A DNA stretch of 64,000 nt from Anisus vortex (lineage: Eukaryota > Mollusca > Gastropoda > Planorbidae), in the NCBI GenBank assembly GCA_949126835.1, contig OX421495.1, forward strand, positions 20,923,079 to 20,987,078, written 5' to 3'. How positions within the stretch are numbered: position 1 is the first letter of the stretch; each line of letters opens with the position of its first letter. Under the pieces are notes generated by a model. It made no database searches. It was not told the DNA's origin and saw only the letters and a program-made list of their open reading frames with translations. Shown here piece by piece: positions 1 to 11,055 of the stretch. The translations under genes were made by a program, and so were the position numbers.

Positions 1-2
1 TC

Positions 3-884
3 ATTGCACTCAGTGGAATATTTGCAACTCATGGTATTCCTGTCACTCTAGTATCGGACAATGGTACGGCATTCACTAGTGATGATTTCCAAAGATTCTG
101 CACATGGCATGGAATTAAACACATCCGCTCTGCTCCACGACATCCATCCACCAATGGACTTGCAGAAAGGGCAGTTCAAATCTTCAAGTCTAGCATCAGG
201 AAAATGGGAAATATTATTCCGTGGGAAATGCGGCTAAACATATTCTTGTTCAAATACAGAACCACGCCCCAAAGCACAACCCAAGAGACTCCATCACAGT
301 TGCTGATGAACCGGTGCCTGCGTACACCCATTTCAATGCTCCAGGCTGACTTGAGAAGTCGCGTAGAGACAAAACAAGCGCTTCAGGCCCAGCCGCACGA
401 TAAAGGTTGTAAAACACGCACTTTCGCACTAGGTGATAAAGTTTATACTCATAGTGGTGGTTCTAGAGTCGAGTGGTTGCCGGGGACCGTAGAGTCAGTG
501 ACCGGTCCGCTCTCTTATGTCATCAAACTGACAGACGGAAGAACGGTTAAGAGACATGTAGACCATATTCGTAATAGGTATGCGGACATTCCGGATCTAC
601 TTGATCTTACAGAAGAGGTTCATAATAAATCCACAACCAGTTCATATTCAAGAGGCAATGTAGAGCCTGAGTTTCAGACAGCAGTACCGGAGGAAATAGT
701 GAACATTCCAGCAACGGAAGCTCTGCCAGTAAATCAGTCGGCCTCTCATGCAGCCCTGGTGTCTCGGGTTTCGGACATACCAATACCATCACTGGAAAAT
801 CAGATGTCACCTGTATCCCCAGTACCTAGAACATCTAGTCGTACTAGGCGTGTTCCAGAACGATTTGGATTTTGGGCCACCTAG
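3..884 (+). CDS. Ty3/gypsy retrotransposon pol, integrase C-terminal part (5' cut by window edge)
   Basis: The open frame runs in from the window start, so the first ATG at 204 is not a true start. It encodes the end of a retroviral-type integrase: the second catalytic Asp lies in LVSDNGTAF and the catalytic Glu in GLAERAV, with the usual spacing. A basic C-terminal region follows (VEWLPGTVESVTGPLSY) and then a Ser/Pro-rich tail ending RVPERFGF. Integrase strand transfer inserts the element cDNA into host DNA. The stop codon is followed directly by a purine tract and an LTR, the normal Ty3/gypsy layout with integrase last in pol. The frame is intact over about 293 codons, so this copy may be young. 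The element lies in an intron or upstream flank of the ABCG transporter. Only the 3' part is visible. Confidence 0.85.
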   Translation: MALSGIFATHGIPVTLVSDNGTAFTSDDFQRFCTWHGIKHIRSAPRHPSTNGLAERAVQIFKSSIRKMGNIIPWEMRLNIFLFKYRTTPQSTTQETPSQLLMNRCLRTPISMLQADLRSRVETKQALQAQPHDKGCKTRTFALGDKVYTHSGGSRVEWLPGTVESVTGPLSYVIKLTDGRTVKRHVDHIRNRYADIPDLLDLTEEVHNKSTTSSYSRGNVEPEFQTAVPEEIVNIPATEALPVNQSASHAALVSRVSDIPIPSLENQMSPVSPVPRTSSRTRRVPERFGFWAT

Positions 885-889
885 AAATT

Positions 890-902
890 AAAGGAGGAGG
901 AA
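890..902 (+). other. Polypurine tract of the first gypsy element
   Basis: AAAGGAGGAGGAA lies six bases after the integrase stop and just before the LTR start TGTTGTAA. This is the expected place for the plus-strand primer tract. Confidence 0.7.
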
Positions 903-1104
903 TGTTGTAACCATTATGTCTATTTGTTGTGTTGTTTTCCATTGTGTGAACTGTGAGAGTGCTGCCCCTTTTGTTGTTTACCCATAATCCCCTAGTATGT
1001 TAGCGACGTCCTTGTTCTACCATTTTGAATGTACTAGTCTTCATTACATAATAAAGTCTGAGTACAATTATACACTGTGTCTTTACATTTCTCGATTTAT
1101 TACA
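903..1104 (+). repeat. 3' LTR of the first gypsy element
   Basis: About 202 bp, starting TGTTGTAACC right after the purine tract and ending TTATTACA, so the ends read TGT...ACA and are partly inverted (TGTTGTAA / TTATTACA). An AATAAA-type signal (ACATAATAAAGT) lies inside. The partner LTR is outside the window, so the right boundary is inferred from the terminal motif only. Confidence 0.6.
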
Positions 1105-1411
1105 CCACTGATTTATAAAAATAATGGTTTAGGACCGGAAACATTATTCCTGGTGCAAAAAGCAAATAATATGCTTTCACTTATCTATAAAATTATATTT
1201 CATAAACCTGTAAATAAATTTTAAATGACTTAAGACTTTCGTTTTTTTGTTCTAATTATAGTTGGTTTATGCCTCTGACTCGGAAATGAAATGTAATGTA
1301 AACAAATTATAGCTTCCTCTAGCCTTACTTTGCACACACATATTTATTAAGAAAGTTCTAAACATTCATTGTATAGATCAGTGAATCCCCTTTACCCCAG
1401 TGAATGGGAGA
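1105..1411. other. AT-rich non-coding stretch, no feature seen
   Basis: Between the LTR and the palindrome. No exon, repeat or RNA gene was recognised. Confidence 0.5.
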
Positions 1412-1542
1412 TATTGCTGCTGAGAGTTAACACCCTTGCCCCTTTTACAAGTCAATCTTTTATGACTGACTTGTAAATTACAAGTCAGTCATAAAAGATT
1501 GACTTGTAAAAGGGGCAAGGGTGTTAACTCTCAGCAGCAATA
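1412..1542. repeat. Perfect 131-bp palindrome (65-bp arms, 1-nt centre)
   Basis: The left arm 1412-1476 (TATTGCTGCTGAGAG...) is the exact reverse complement of 1478-1542 around a single A at 1477. I compared all 65 positions and found no mismatch. It ends abruptly on both sides. It could be a fold-back/MITE-type element or a recent inverted duplication. It lies about 155 bp upstream of an ABCG5 exon, so a transcript would form a long hairpin in that intron. Confidence 0.9.
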
Positions 1543-1698
1543 CGGCCCATTTCTTCAAGCATCAATATAATTAATAAATTTATTATTTCACATGCAACTG
1601 TGTAACGTAATTTTAAGTCTCATTTCCCGTAATCATTAAAATCTAAATAAAATTGTTGTATCCATAACATCTGAACATACATTTGAAATATTGTGTAG

Positions 1699-1968
1699 AG
1701 ATGTTATTGCTGGACGAACCAACTTCCGGTCTGGATGCCTTCACGGCCCATCACCTGGTCAATAGTCTGGCGAAACTGGCCCACAGGGGCAAGCTGATCA
1801 TCATGTCCATCCACCAGCCTCGTTCTGACATCTTCAGGCTACTGGACAAGATAGCCATATTGACTACGGGGCAGTTGGCTTTCTTAGGACGGCCAGACCA
1901 GATGGTGCCCTACTTTACGAGCATCGGCTACCCATGCCCGGTCAACCAGAACCCATGTGATATTTATA
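1699..1968 (+). CDS. ABCG5: ABCG5-like exon: Walker B, D-loop, H-loop
   Basis: Acceptor TTGTGTAG at 1698, with a poor pyrimidine tract. Donor ATA|GTGAGT at 1969. Encodes [20 protein letters not shown] through NPCDIY. Ends in phase 1; A plus TT of the next exon restores an Ile codon. Confidence 0.85.
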
Positions 1969-4900
1969 GTGAGTAGTGTTGTGAACTATCTAGTCGCGTT
2001 AAGAAGTAACAAAATTACCCGTATGTGCTTATTATGTTAGAGTCACATTTTTATTTAATGCAGTTTTCAATCTCAAACATATATTATGCTCTCTCCCCCC
2101 CCACCCCCACCCCCCATTTAACACACCATTACCAACACACACTAATAAAAACACGAAATAACTAATAAATAAGGCATAGATCAATTAATTTGTTTGTCTG
2201 TCACTGAGTGCTATAGAATAGACATCCCTGCAGTCTGTTGTCTATTTCAGTGATTTTCTTTTGTAGGTTCCTTTGTCTAAACATAATTCCATAGACTATA
2301 ATACCCATGGACCGCTTGCTTTAGTTTTTTATACTTTTATCTTCTTGTTTTGTAATTCCCGATTCTAAATAAAATAGTTGCTATACAATTTTCGTTTTAT
2401 TTAATCGCATTTTTTCGACTTTAAATGAATACTTGTAGGTCTATTATTCCTATTATCATTGACTATAAAAAGATGGACCGCCTGCTCTATTGTTAGAGCT
2501 TATATTCTTTTTCCGTGCGCATACAACACTGATCTATAAATTTTTCCGCTGTATACAACTTTATATTTTAATTTTACTGCAGAAAAAATCATAGCTATTA
2601 AATAAAACGGAATAGTATAGCAACTACTTTATAGCAACTACTTTATTTAGAATCGGGAATTCAGAAAATCAGTGTTTCGAGTCATCATAATAATATAGCA
2701 GAAATACTAAAGCAAGAGGTCCATGTGTATTATTTATTATAGTCTATGATAATACCTTCAATAATATCACTTGAATTTGTGTAACTGTGTCATTCCTGAA
2801 AATCGTCTCTATCTTTTTTTATTTTTGGTGAATGGTAGCCAAGCATTATTTAGGAAAATTTACTAGATCTAGTACTTTTTCGATTGCTCGCTGACTTTTT
2901 CTAGAATTTTGAGCCCGAGATAATAAGCAATCAGGCGTTCTTCTTACACTTTTCTATCGGTATTAGGCATAGATAGTCGTACTATGTGGCCTATATGGAT
3001 CCGAAATGGTGGTTCGGAAGACCAGGTTAAAACCTGAAAAATGTATACGTTCTCTTGCCAGTCGCTTCAGTTCTTCCCAGCTCTTTTCCAGTTCTTCCAG
3101 TTTCATCCAATAAATTTTGTCTCAATTTTCGCTTGGGTCATCCTCTATGTCGTTAGCCCTGGGGGTTCCACTCCAAGGCCTGTCTAGCTCTGTTGTTGTT
3201 ATCTTTCCTGAGGGTGTGTCCAATCCATCTCCACTTTCTTTCCATGATTTGTTGTTCTACTGTTCTTTATCCACACCTCTCCCCTCTCCCACAGCTTCGA
3301 GTTTTTTACCTTGTCGAACCATTTTATTTTCAGTATATTTCTTAGGCATCTGTTAACAAAGGTCTGGAGTCTATTTTGTTGTCTCTGTCGTTCGCCATGT
3401 TTCGAACCCATAAAGAAGGACCAATTTAACGTTAGTGTTAAAGATCTTTATTTTAGTTTTGACAGAGATCCAATTAGTTATCCTTGTACTTTAATGCTAG
3501 TTCTTACAACTTGAAAAGTTACATGTATACAGGGCCGGATTTACCTATAAGCTAAACAAGCTATAGCTTAGGGCCCCCACTTTGTTAGGGGCCCCCAAGC
3601 AAATTTGTTCGATTGAACAATTGTCATATATACTTAAATATACTGCAGCATTAATATAATACATATAATAAATTATATATATATAAATAATAGACGGCAG
3701 GTCTGGAAAAATGTTCTTGAACGAGTTGTGGCAGCCATAATTAAGCTTACTATGGCAGAGCGTGGTTTACCTTTAAGAGGAGATAAGGTAACATTTGGAT
3801 CTCCTCACAATGGAAATTTCCTTGGATTACTGGAACTTATAGCAAAATTTGATCCTTTTCTAGCAAGCCATATAAAAAAAAAATTGGGAATAAAGGATCA
3901 GGCGTCAACAACAACAATGACTCAAGATAAATTATGTTCCCACAGTCTCATGTTCATAGAAAGTACGAAGTTTATCATTTGATAATGTCATCAGTGACTT
4001 TTCTCTGAAGAAAGAAAATAGTATAATTCCTGAATCCTTATAACATGTGTCAAGAGATTAGATGATAAGCCATTGTAAATTGTGCGCTTTAAAAGAACTT
4101 TGTTTCTTTTTACCAGAGTTTGCATTTTTAAGGTTGTTATGAATACAAATAATTCTTAGTTAAAGATTTATTAAAATACTATAATACGATGGGCCGCTTG
4201 CTCTATTTTTAGAGCTTATGTGTTCTTTTTTTTCCGTACGCAACCAATAAGGCTGTCATGACTGACTTCTACGTTCCTACGATTGCATTAAAGGTTTCCG
4301 CTGTATACAACTTTCGATTTAAATATGAATTTTCCATTGAGCAAATCATAGCGAATTTCTAAATCGGAAGTCTAGAGCACTAAGTGTTTCAATTAATCAA
4401 ATATCACGTCTCGAAATATCAAAGCAAGCGTTCCATCTTATTATATACTTTGATTTATTATGTCACTATCTATTGGTCTGTAGCCTACTTCTTAATTAAT
4501 TGTATTTCAGTTTAACCCTCTAGGTATCCGAAAATCATATTTGACACTCACATATAAGCTTATAAAGGGCCCCATAGCTCTAATAGCTTAGGGCCCCATC
4601 AAGTCTAAATCCAGCCCTTCATGTATACATTATCTTTCCCATAAATTAAAAAGTTATAAAATGGGATTATCCCATTAAAACAAAACACATCCTCTCTCTC
4701 TATTGTTGGATTCCTTTTCTGCTTCACTAACACTTGTGTGATCAAGTTGACTTGACAAGCGTTGACAGAAGGACGCCCAAGCAGGAAGCCAAGACACTAA
4801 AGCGTGCCAAGAGACTGCGTGCCGCATTCATCAACTCCGAGATCAACACGGACATCCTCAAAAGGATCACGTCGGGCTTGAGTCTGCTGGACACGGAGGC

Positions 4901-5031
4901 TTCAGAGTTAGCGCCAGAGAGATCCATGGACTCGCCATCATTCCCAAGAATCTTTAACTGTCTTCTAAAGTGAGTTGTTGTAATATATATGTTATATTCT
5001 ATTTTTATTACCATATAATCTATTGTTAGTC

Positions 5032-5112
<81 letters not shown>

Positions 5113-8100
5113 CACGTGCGAAATCAGCTACTGACGTTAGATGATATTTTTAGTAATGTATTATTATATATATATATATATTCTTTTGATTCATATCCAT
5201 CTTGGATCTCACAAGGTTGTATAAGAACTTGTATTGATGTTATTCAATTAGATTTGATGTTTATTTTACTCGTTTGCTATGAATCTTTGTGTATGAAATG
5301 ATTTAGATAAACTGTACCTTAATATATAGGAAATCCACAATCCTGTTTGAAATTGAACACAATTTTATTCTAACAAGTTGAGATGATAAAATATAACAAT
5401 ACCACAGAATACATGTACCAGTATTATATAATGAAACTTAATCAGTTAAGATTCCTCTATAACGAACCAAGCTGTAATCCTATCTTTAAGAAAGTGGTCA
5501 AAACAGTCCTCACACATTAGCGCCCAAACTAGAACTAAAACTAACGGACTCAAACCCTCGTGCTGACATATGACGCATTTTCATGCTATGACGTAGTGTC
5601 TAGACATATGCATGTTTTATTCCTAACACGGAAACATTTCGGGTTTAAGATTATTTCATTTTAACTTTAGTTAATAATAACAGAACCAATATAATATGGA
5701 AATAAATCTACTCGTAACACTCGCCCCCCCTTAAGACACAAAGGAATTACAGACAGCGTTAAGTATGGAATTCTTTGTAGAGTACCCATAAAATGAACCG
5801 AATTCCCAAACTATTCGTAAGATTTAATTGACTATTGGACAATCTTTTTAAGATTAAAATGAACCATATATTACATATTACCTTAATAACAAAGTCGCTA
5901 TTACGGAATCCTTTATCACATTATTCTATCAATGATTATTAATTAAACATTTATTTATCAATTAATATTTACAATTATGATTATTGTGTGTACAACGTTG
6001 ACCATAAAACTATTACCACCAATAACCAATTCCCATAGAATTGATATGAATTACCCAAATAAGTGGAACCGATTAATAATTGATAGATAATTCTTTAGAA
6101 AGTTTAATTTATTTATAACCGATCACTGTATCATTAACTAATGATTTTCAGTTATTATATTATTATTATGATGTCTCAATTATGACATCAAGAATATTTA
6201 AAAAAAATGTTATAATCTCAGCTGATTTAGCTTTTACATAGCATAAAATAAGACATCCAAATTATAACATGACGACATAGAAACAAACAATTTGCAAAAC
6301 ACATCAATAATCAATTGAACAAACACAAGTGTGGATGTATTCAAGTTAAATACCGGTGTGTGTGCAATTGATGTATGCAATAGTTACCTTTTACCTTACA
6401 ACGTATGATTGTTTCTAGTAGAATTTGAAGTTTTGTTCTGTAATGTTTTATATTGTAATATTTCAAAACATAGTTTATTTATTATCATATTTACAATAAT
6501 ATATATTTTAATCAATACAATGAATGACATAAAAGAAAACATTCATGAGAAACTGGTTTCCTCTGGTTCAATCAGTCTTGTTCTATTGTGTACATCTGCG
6601 AATAGATTAATATTAATATGTTCATTAATTTGACCTTTGATAGCGGATTGTTCGCAAGCGGGTAAATGTGCCAATTTTCCATTAAGGGTTTTTAAAACTT
6701 TTGTGATTTTTAATTTGCTTTCTGCCACTTCACGCTCAATTTCGGGTGAATTATTCCCGACTTTAATAACAGTGTTTACCGAGGCAACAACTTTTTGTTC
6801 TTCTCTGGTAATGTATGGTTTCAACATATTGATATGGCACACTCGTTGCGATTTCCGTCTATCAGGGGTCTTTACAAGATAGTTAACCTCACTAAGCTTA
6901 GCCATAACCTCGTAGGGTCCTGTAAACTTGGCACTCAGGGGTTGACCAGACAGTGGCGTCAGCATGAGAACTTTATCACCAGGTTGGAAGATACGGGTTC
7001 TTGCGTTGACGTCATAATAGACCTTCATCTTGTCTTGTGCCTGCAAAAGATTAGATCTGACAACTTTTAATGCATTATACAGTCTATTTTTAAAATTTTC
7101 CACGTATGTCAGTAGACCAGTGTCTTCAGTGGATGACAACCATGTCTCTTGTAACAGCTTTAGTGGTCCACGAACTGTGTGTCCGAATACCAGTTCAAAG
7201 GGACTGAAACCAAGAGATTCTTGTACAGCCTCTCTGGTTGCGAAGAGTGCGAAGGGAATACCACGATCCCAGTCGTCGTTATGCTCGAAACAGAAAGTAC
7301 GGAGCATATTCTTCAATGTTTGGTGGTATCGTTCCAGTGCGCCTTGACTCTGTGGATGATATGCACTCGATACTGCATGACGAATACCCAGCCGTTCTAA
7401 GACTTGGCGAAATAATTTCGATGTGAAATTTGAACCTTGATCTGACTGCACGGTTTTCGGAAGACCATATCGGGTGAAGAATCCGATAAGTGCATCAGAT
7501 ATTTTGTCGGCATTGATGCTACGTAGAGGAATAGCCTCTGGAAATCTCGTTGCCGAACACATTATAGTGAACAGATACTGGTGGCCAGCCTTAGTTTTAG
7601 GCAACGGACCGACGCAGTCTATAATGATGTGACTGAAGGGTTCTGAGAATGCTGGTATGGGTCGTAGAGGAGCTACCGGAATGGTCTGATTCGGCTTGTC
7701 GACCATCTGGCAGACAGGACATGATCTGCAAAACGATGTGACGTCACGACGTAGGCCAGGCCTGAAGAAATATGGAAGAATCCTGTCGAAGGTTTTCTGT
7801 ATCCCTAGGTGACCAGCATACGGTGAATCATGGGCCATATGTAGTATGTCCTTGCGGTATACATTGGGTACCACGATTTGATGTACTTCGCTGCATGTTT
7901 CATCGTCGTTTTCTTTCCCTCTCCATTTCCTCATCAACAACTCATCCCTCAGGTAATAACCTGCGGCCATTGTTTCTAATTCTCCTTCATTCTTTGCTTC
8001 CTCTTTTAGCTTCCCGATCTCTGGATCTTTGCCTTGAGCAAGAATGAGTAGTTGTCTAGGCGACAAATTATTTTGATCAGTATGACTTGAGTGACCACCT

Positions 8101-11017
8101 AGAACATCCGCCATGAAGGTTGCTTGCAAGTCAATCTCTGGCGTTGGTTCTGGTTTCTTTGTCGATTCATCAGTCATCTGTTGTTTCTCCATAGCTCTGG
8201 TGATAACACATACTGAATTTTCAGTATTCTTACACTGAACAGAGTCTTTGGTTTCTTTAAGTACAGGATGTACCTGATTCTTGGCAATGTCACTTCCTAA
8301 AAGTAATGAAATGCCTCTGTAGGGAAATTTCTTCACTATCCCAACAGTAACAGATCCAGTGAAGTAATTACTCTTCAACTGTATACGATGTAACGGTGCC
8401 GTGAGTGTTCCAGCCATAGTACTGATTAAGGCATACTGGCCTGTATGAGTCAATTTCGACGTTGGTACAGTATTCTTCAACAGTAGAGATATATCAGCAC
8501 CGGAGTCACGTAGAATTTTAATCTTCCGTTCTCTAGCTTGATTATCTATAGGTGACACATAGCCCTCGCTAACATCCGATAGCATGCACTCGGGTAGTTC
8601 TCTGCCTACTGAGTTTCTTGCTACACTACTGCCTCCATAAGTAAACGTTTTATTTACTGATTGTTCATCTGTCACACTCCCTTTGGAGTTGAAACTAGAA
8701 TGTTCAATAGCCTCGGTCTTCATTTCAAAGACTTTTTCCGACTTTGAGCAACTTGGACATGCGTGTTTCGCCATCTCCTCATGACTAACATCAGATGTCT
8801 TTCTTTCAGCTTTAATTCTTTTGTGGGCAGTTTTATTTATGTGAGTTTCAGTTTGTACGGCGATGTGTGATAAAACCACGTTGTTCTTGTTTTTAATGGG
8901 TCTTTTCTCTTTATGTAGACTCCAACAATTCTCTTTTATATGTCCATCTTTCTTACAGAATGTACAGGTAATTCTCTTTTGTACAAAACTTGAATTCTCT
9001 TGTTTATCGGCTTTTTGTTTACTTTTATCCTCTGTCGATCTTAACTTCCTCTCTGTATTACTGTTTTGAGTCCTCAAACTTGTTCTGTCATTTTGAACAT
9101 AATGGCTATGCGGGTGAATAATGACGTATTCATCGGCTTTAACTGCTGCTTGTTCTGCTATTTCAATACCACGATCAGCCAAATGAACTTTTATATCAGT
9201 GCGAATCTTCTCAGTAAAATCCTCCATCAGTATGAGATTATATAGTTTCTCATAATCTTTATTCACATTCTTAGAACGTAACCATCGATCAAAATACTTT
9301 TTCTCTAATCTCAGGAAGTCAACATGTGAAATTTCTGGTTCCTTCTTGTACTCACGATATAACTTTCGATACTTTTCTGGAGTTAGAACATAACTCAATA
9401 GTACTCTGCTCTTTATTAGTTCATAATCATTGCATTCCTCTGGAGTCAAATTCAATACAACATCTAGAGCCTTGCCTTTTGTTAGAGCTGAACGTAAAAG
9501 TACTGCTTTCTTATCTTCAGGAAATTTATAATCGATCGAGTTTCTCTCGAAGACCATAAAGAACTCATCAATCTCTATGTTCTCCATGCTTGGTACATGC
9601 TTTTTAAACTTATATAGTTCCACATTATTTGTTTCCTGCATCGTATGAGTCGACGAACGAGACTTTGCCAATTCAATCCTTTCATTACTAGCGATTCTTT
9701 CTTTTTCCAATTCCCCCAGTCTTATCTCTTTCTCTTTCTCTGCTTCTATTCTTTTACCCTCCAATTGTAATTGTAATTGTAATTGAATTTCTAACTTCTT
9801 CATTTCTAACTGAAATTTCATGTCCGCACTTAGTTCATTTCCATTCATTTTAAATTCATGGTTATTTATGTCTGTTTTCAGGGTTTCTGATACATTGAGA
9901 ACCACTGATTCTTCATTATTCATAATATTTTCTTCAAGCATTCTACCATGTCTTTTCAAACATTCCTTAATATCTTGAATCAATTTACTCCTTACTGGTG
10001 TAACTTCAGTAATGTCTATTCCCAGAGAGTTTGCCATCTCTTTTAACTGGGTTAGTGACATGCTATTTAACTGTTCTGACGTGATAGCAAAAATATTCAA
10101 TTGCTCCAACGTAAGATTAGCTTCCGCCATGTTTTATATTAATGACGTAAATAGAAGATAAAAAATTTCAACTTTACCTTTCATAAAGTCCTTTGAAATA
10201 TTTTTACACCACTTAATATTTGTAGAAGATAAATTTTTAAGGATGATTGTATACAAAGCTGAAAACAGTATGTCCGAACACAGACAGTGCCTCCCACGTA
10301 GACAGAATTTGAATAAATATTTGTTGTAAATCGTTTTCACTAGAACAGTTGTATATTCTCAATTTCTTATACATACAAACTTTAGATCCAGGACTTGAGC
10401 CCCCAATCTTTTGTCACGTGCGAAATCAGCTACTGACGTTAGATGATATTTTTAGTAATGTATTATTATATATATATATATATTCTTTTGATTCATATCC
10501 ATCTTGGATCTCACAAGGTTGTATAAGAACTTGTATTGATGTTATTCAATTAGATTTGATGTTTATTTTACTCGTTTGCTATGAATCTTTGTGTATGAAA
10601 TGATTTAGATAAACTGTACCTTAATATATAGGAAATCCACAATCATGTTTGAAATTGAACACAATTTTATTCTAACAAGTTGAGATGATAAAATATAACA
10701 ATACCACAGAATACATGTACCAGTATTATATAATGAAACTTAATCAGTTGAGATTCCTCTATAACGAACCAAGCTGTAATCCTATCTTTAAGAAAGTGGT
10801 CAAAACAGTCCTCACACATTAGCGCCCAAACTAGAACTAAAACTAACGGACTCAATCCCTCGTGCTGACATATGACGCATTTTCATGCTATGACGTAGTG
10901 TCTAGACATATGCATGTTTTATTCCTAACACGGAAACATTTCGGGTTTAAGATTATTTCATTTTAACTTTAGTTAATAATAACAGAACCAATATAATATG
11001 GAAATAAATCTACTCGT

Positions 11018-11055
<38 letters not shown>

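Larger units (their letters stand above)
3530..4619. mobile_element. hAT-type DNA transposon, degenerate, with 8-bp target duplication
   Basis: The left end CAGGGCCGGATTTACC and the right end (inverted AAGGGCTGGATTTAG) form terminal inverted repeats. Both sides are flanked by the same 8 bases CATGTATA (3522-3529 and 4620-4627), the duplication length typical of hAT elements. The subterminal GGGCCCC motifs also pair. It holds a transposase remnant and a nested MITE. Confidence 0.8.
5110..11021 (-). mobile_element. 5.9-kb Ty3/gypsy-like LTR retrotransposon with gag-PR-IN order and no RT/RNase H
   Basis: Identical-length direct repeats of 610 bp bound it, each TGTTACGAG...CACGTGACA on the - strand. 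A primer-binding-like site follows the 5' LTR and a purine tract precedes the 3' LTR. One 1195-codon frame lies inside. Comparing the LTRs by eye gives 3 substitutions and no indel, so insertion looks recent. It sits in the (TA)n tract of an ABCG5 intron, antisense to that gene. About 820 bp between the polyprotein stop and the purine tract hold no coding frame. Confidence 0.9.

Noticed and set aside
5110..11021. Standard Ty3/gypsy element with RT
   Set aside because: I looked for RT between protease and integrase and after the integrase; neither interval has an RT motif or enough coding length.
3..11021. The two LTR elements as one composite element
   Set aside because: They lie on opposite strands, have different LTRs and different pol order.
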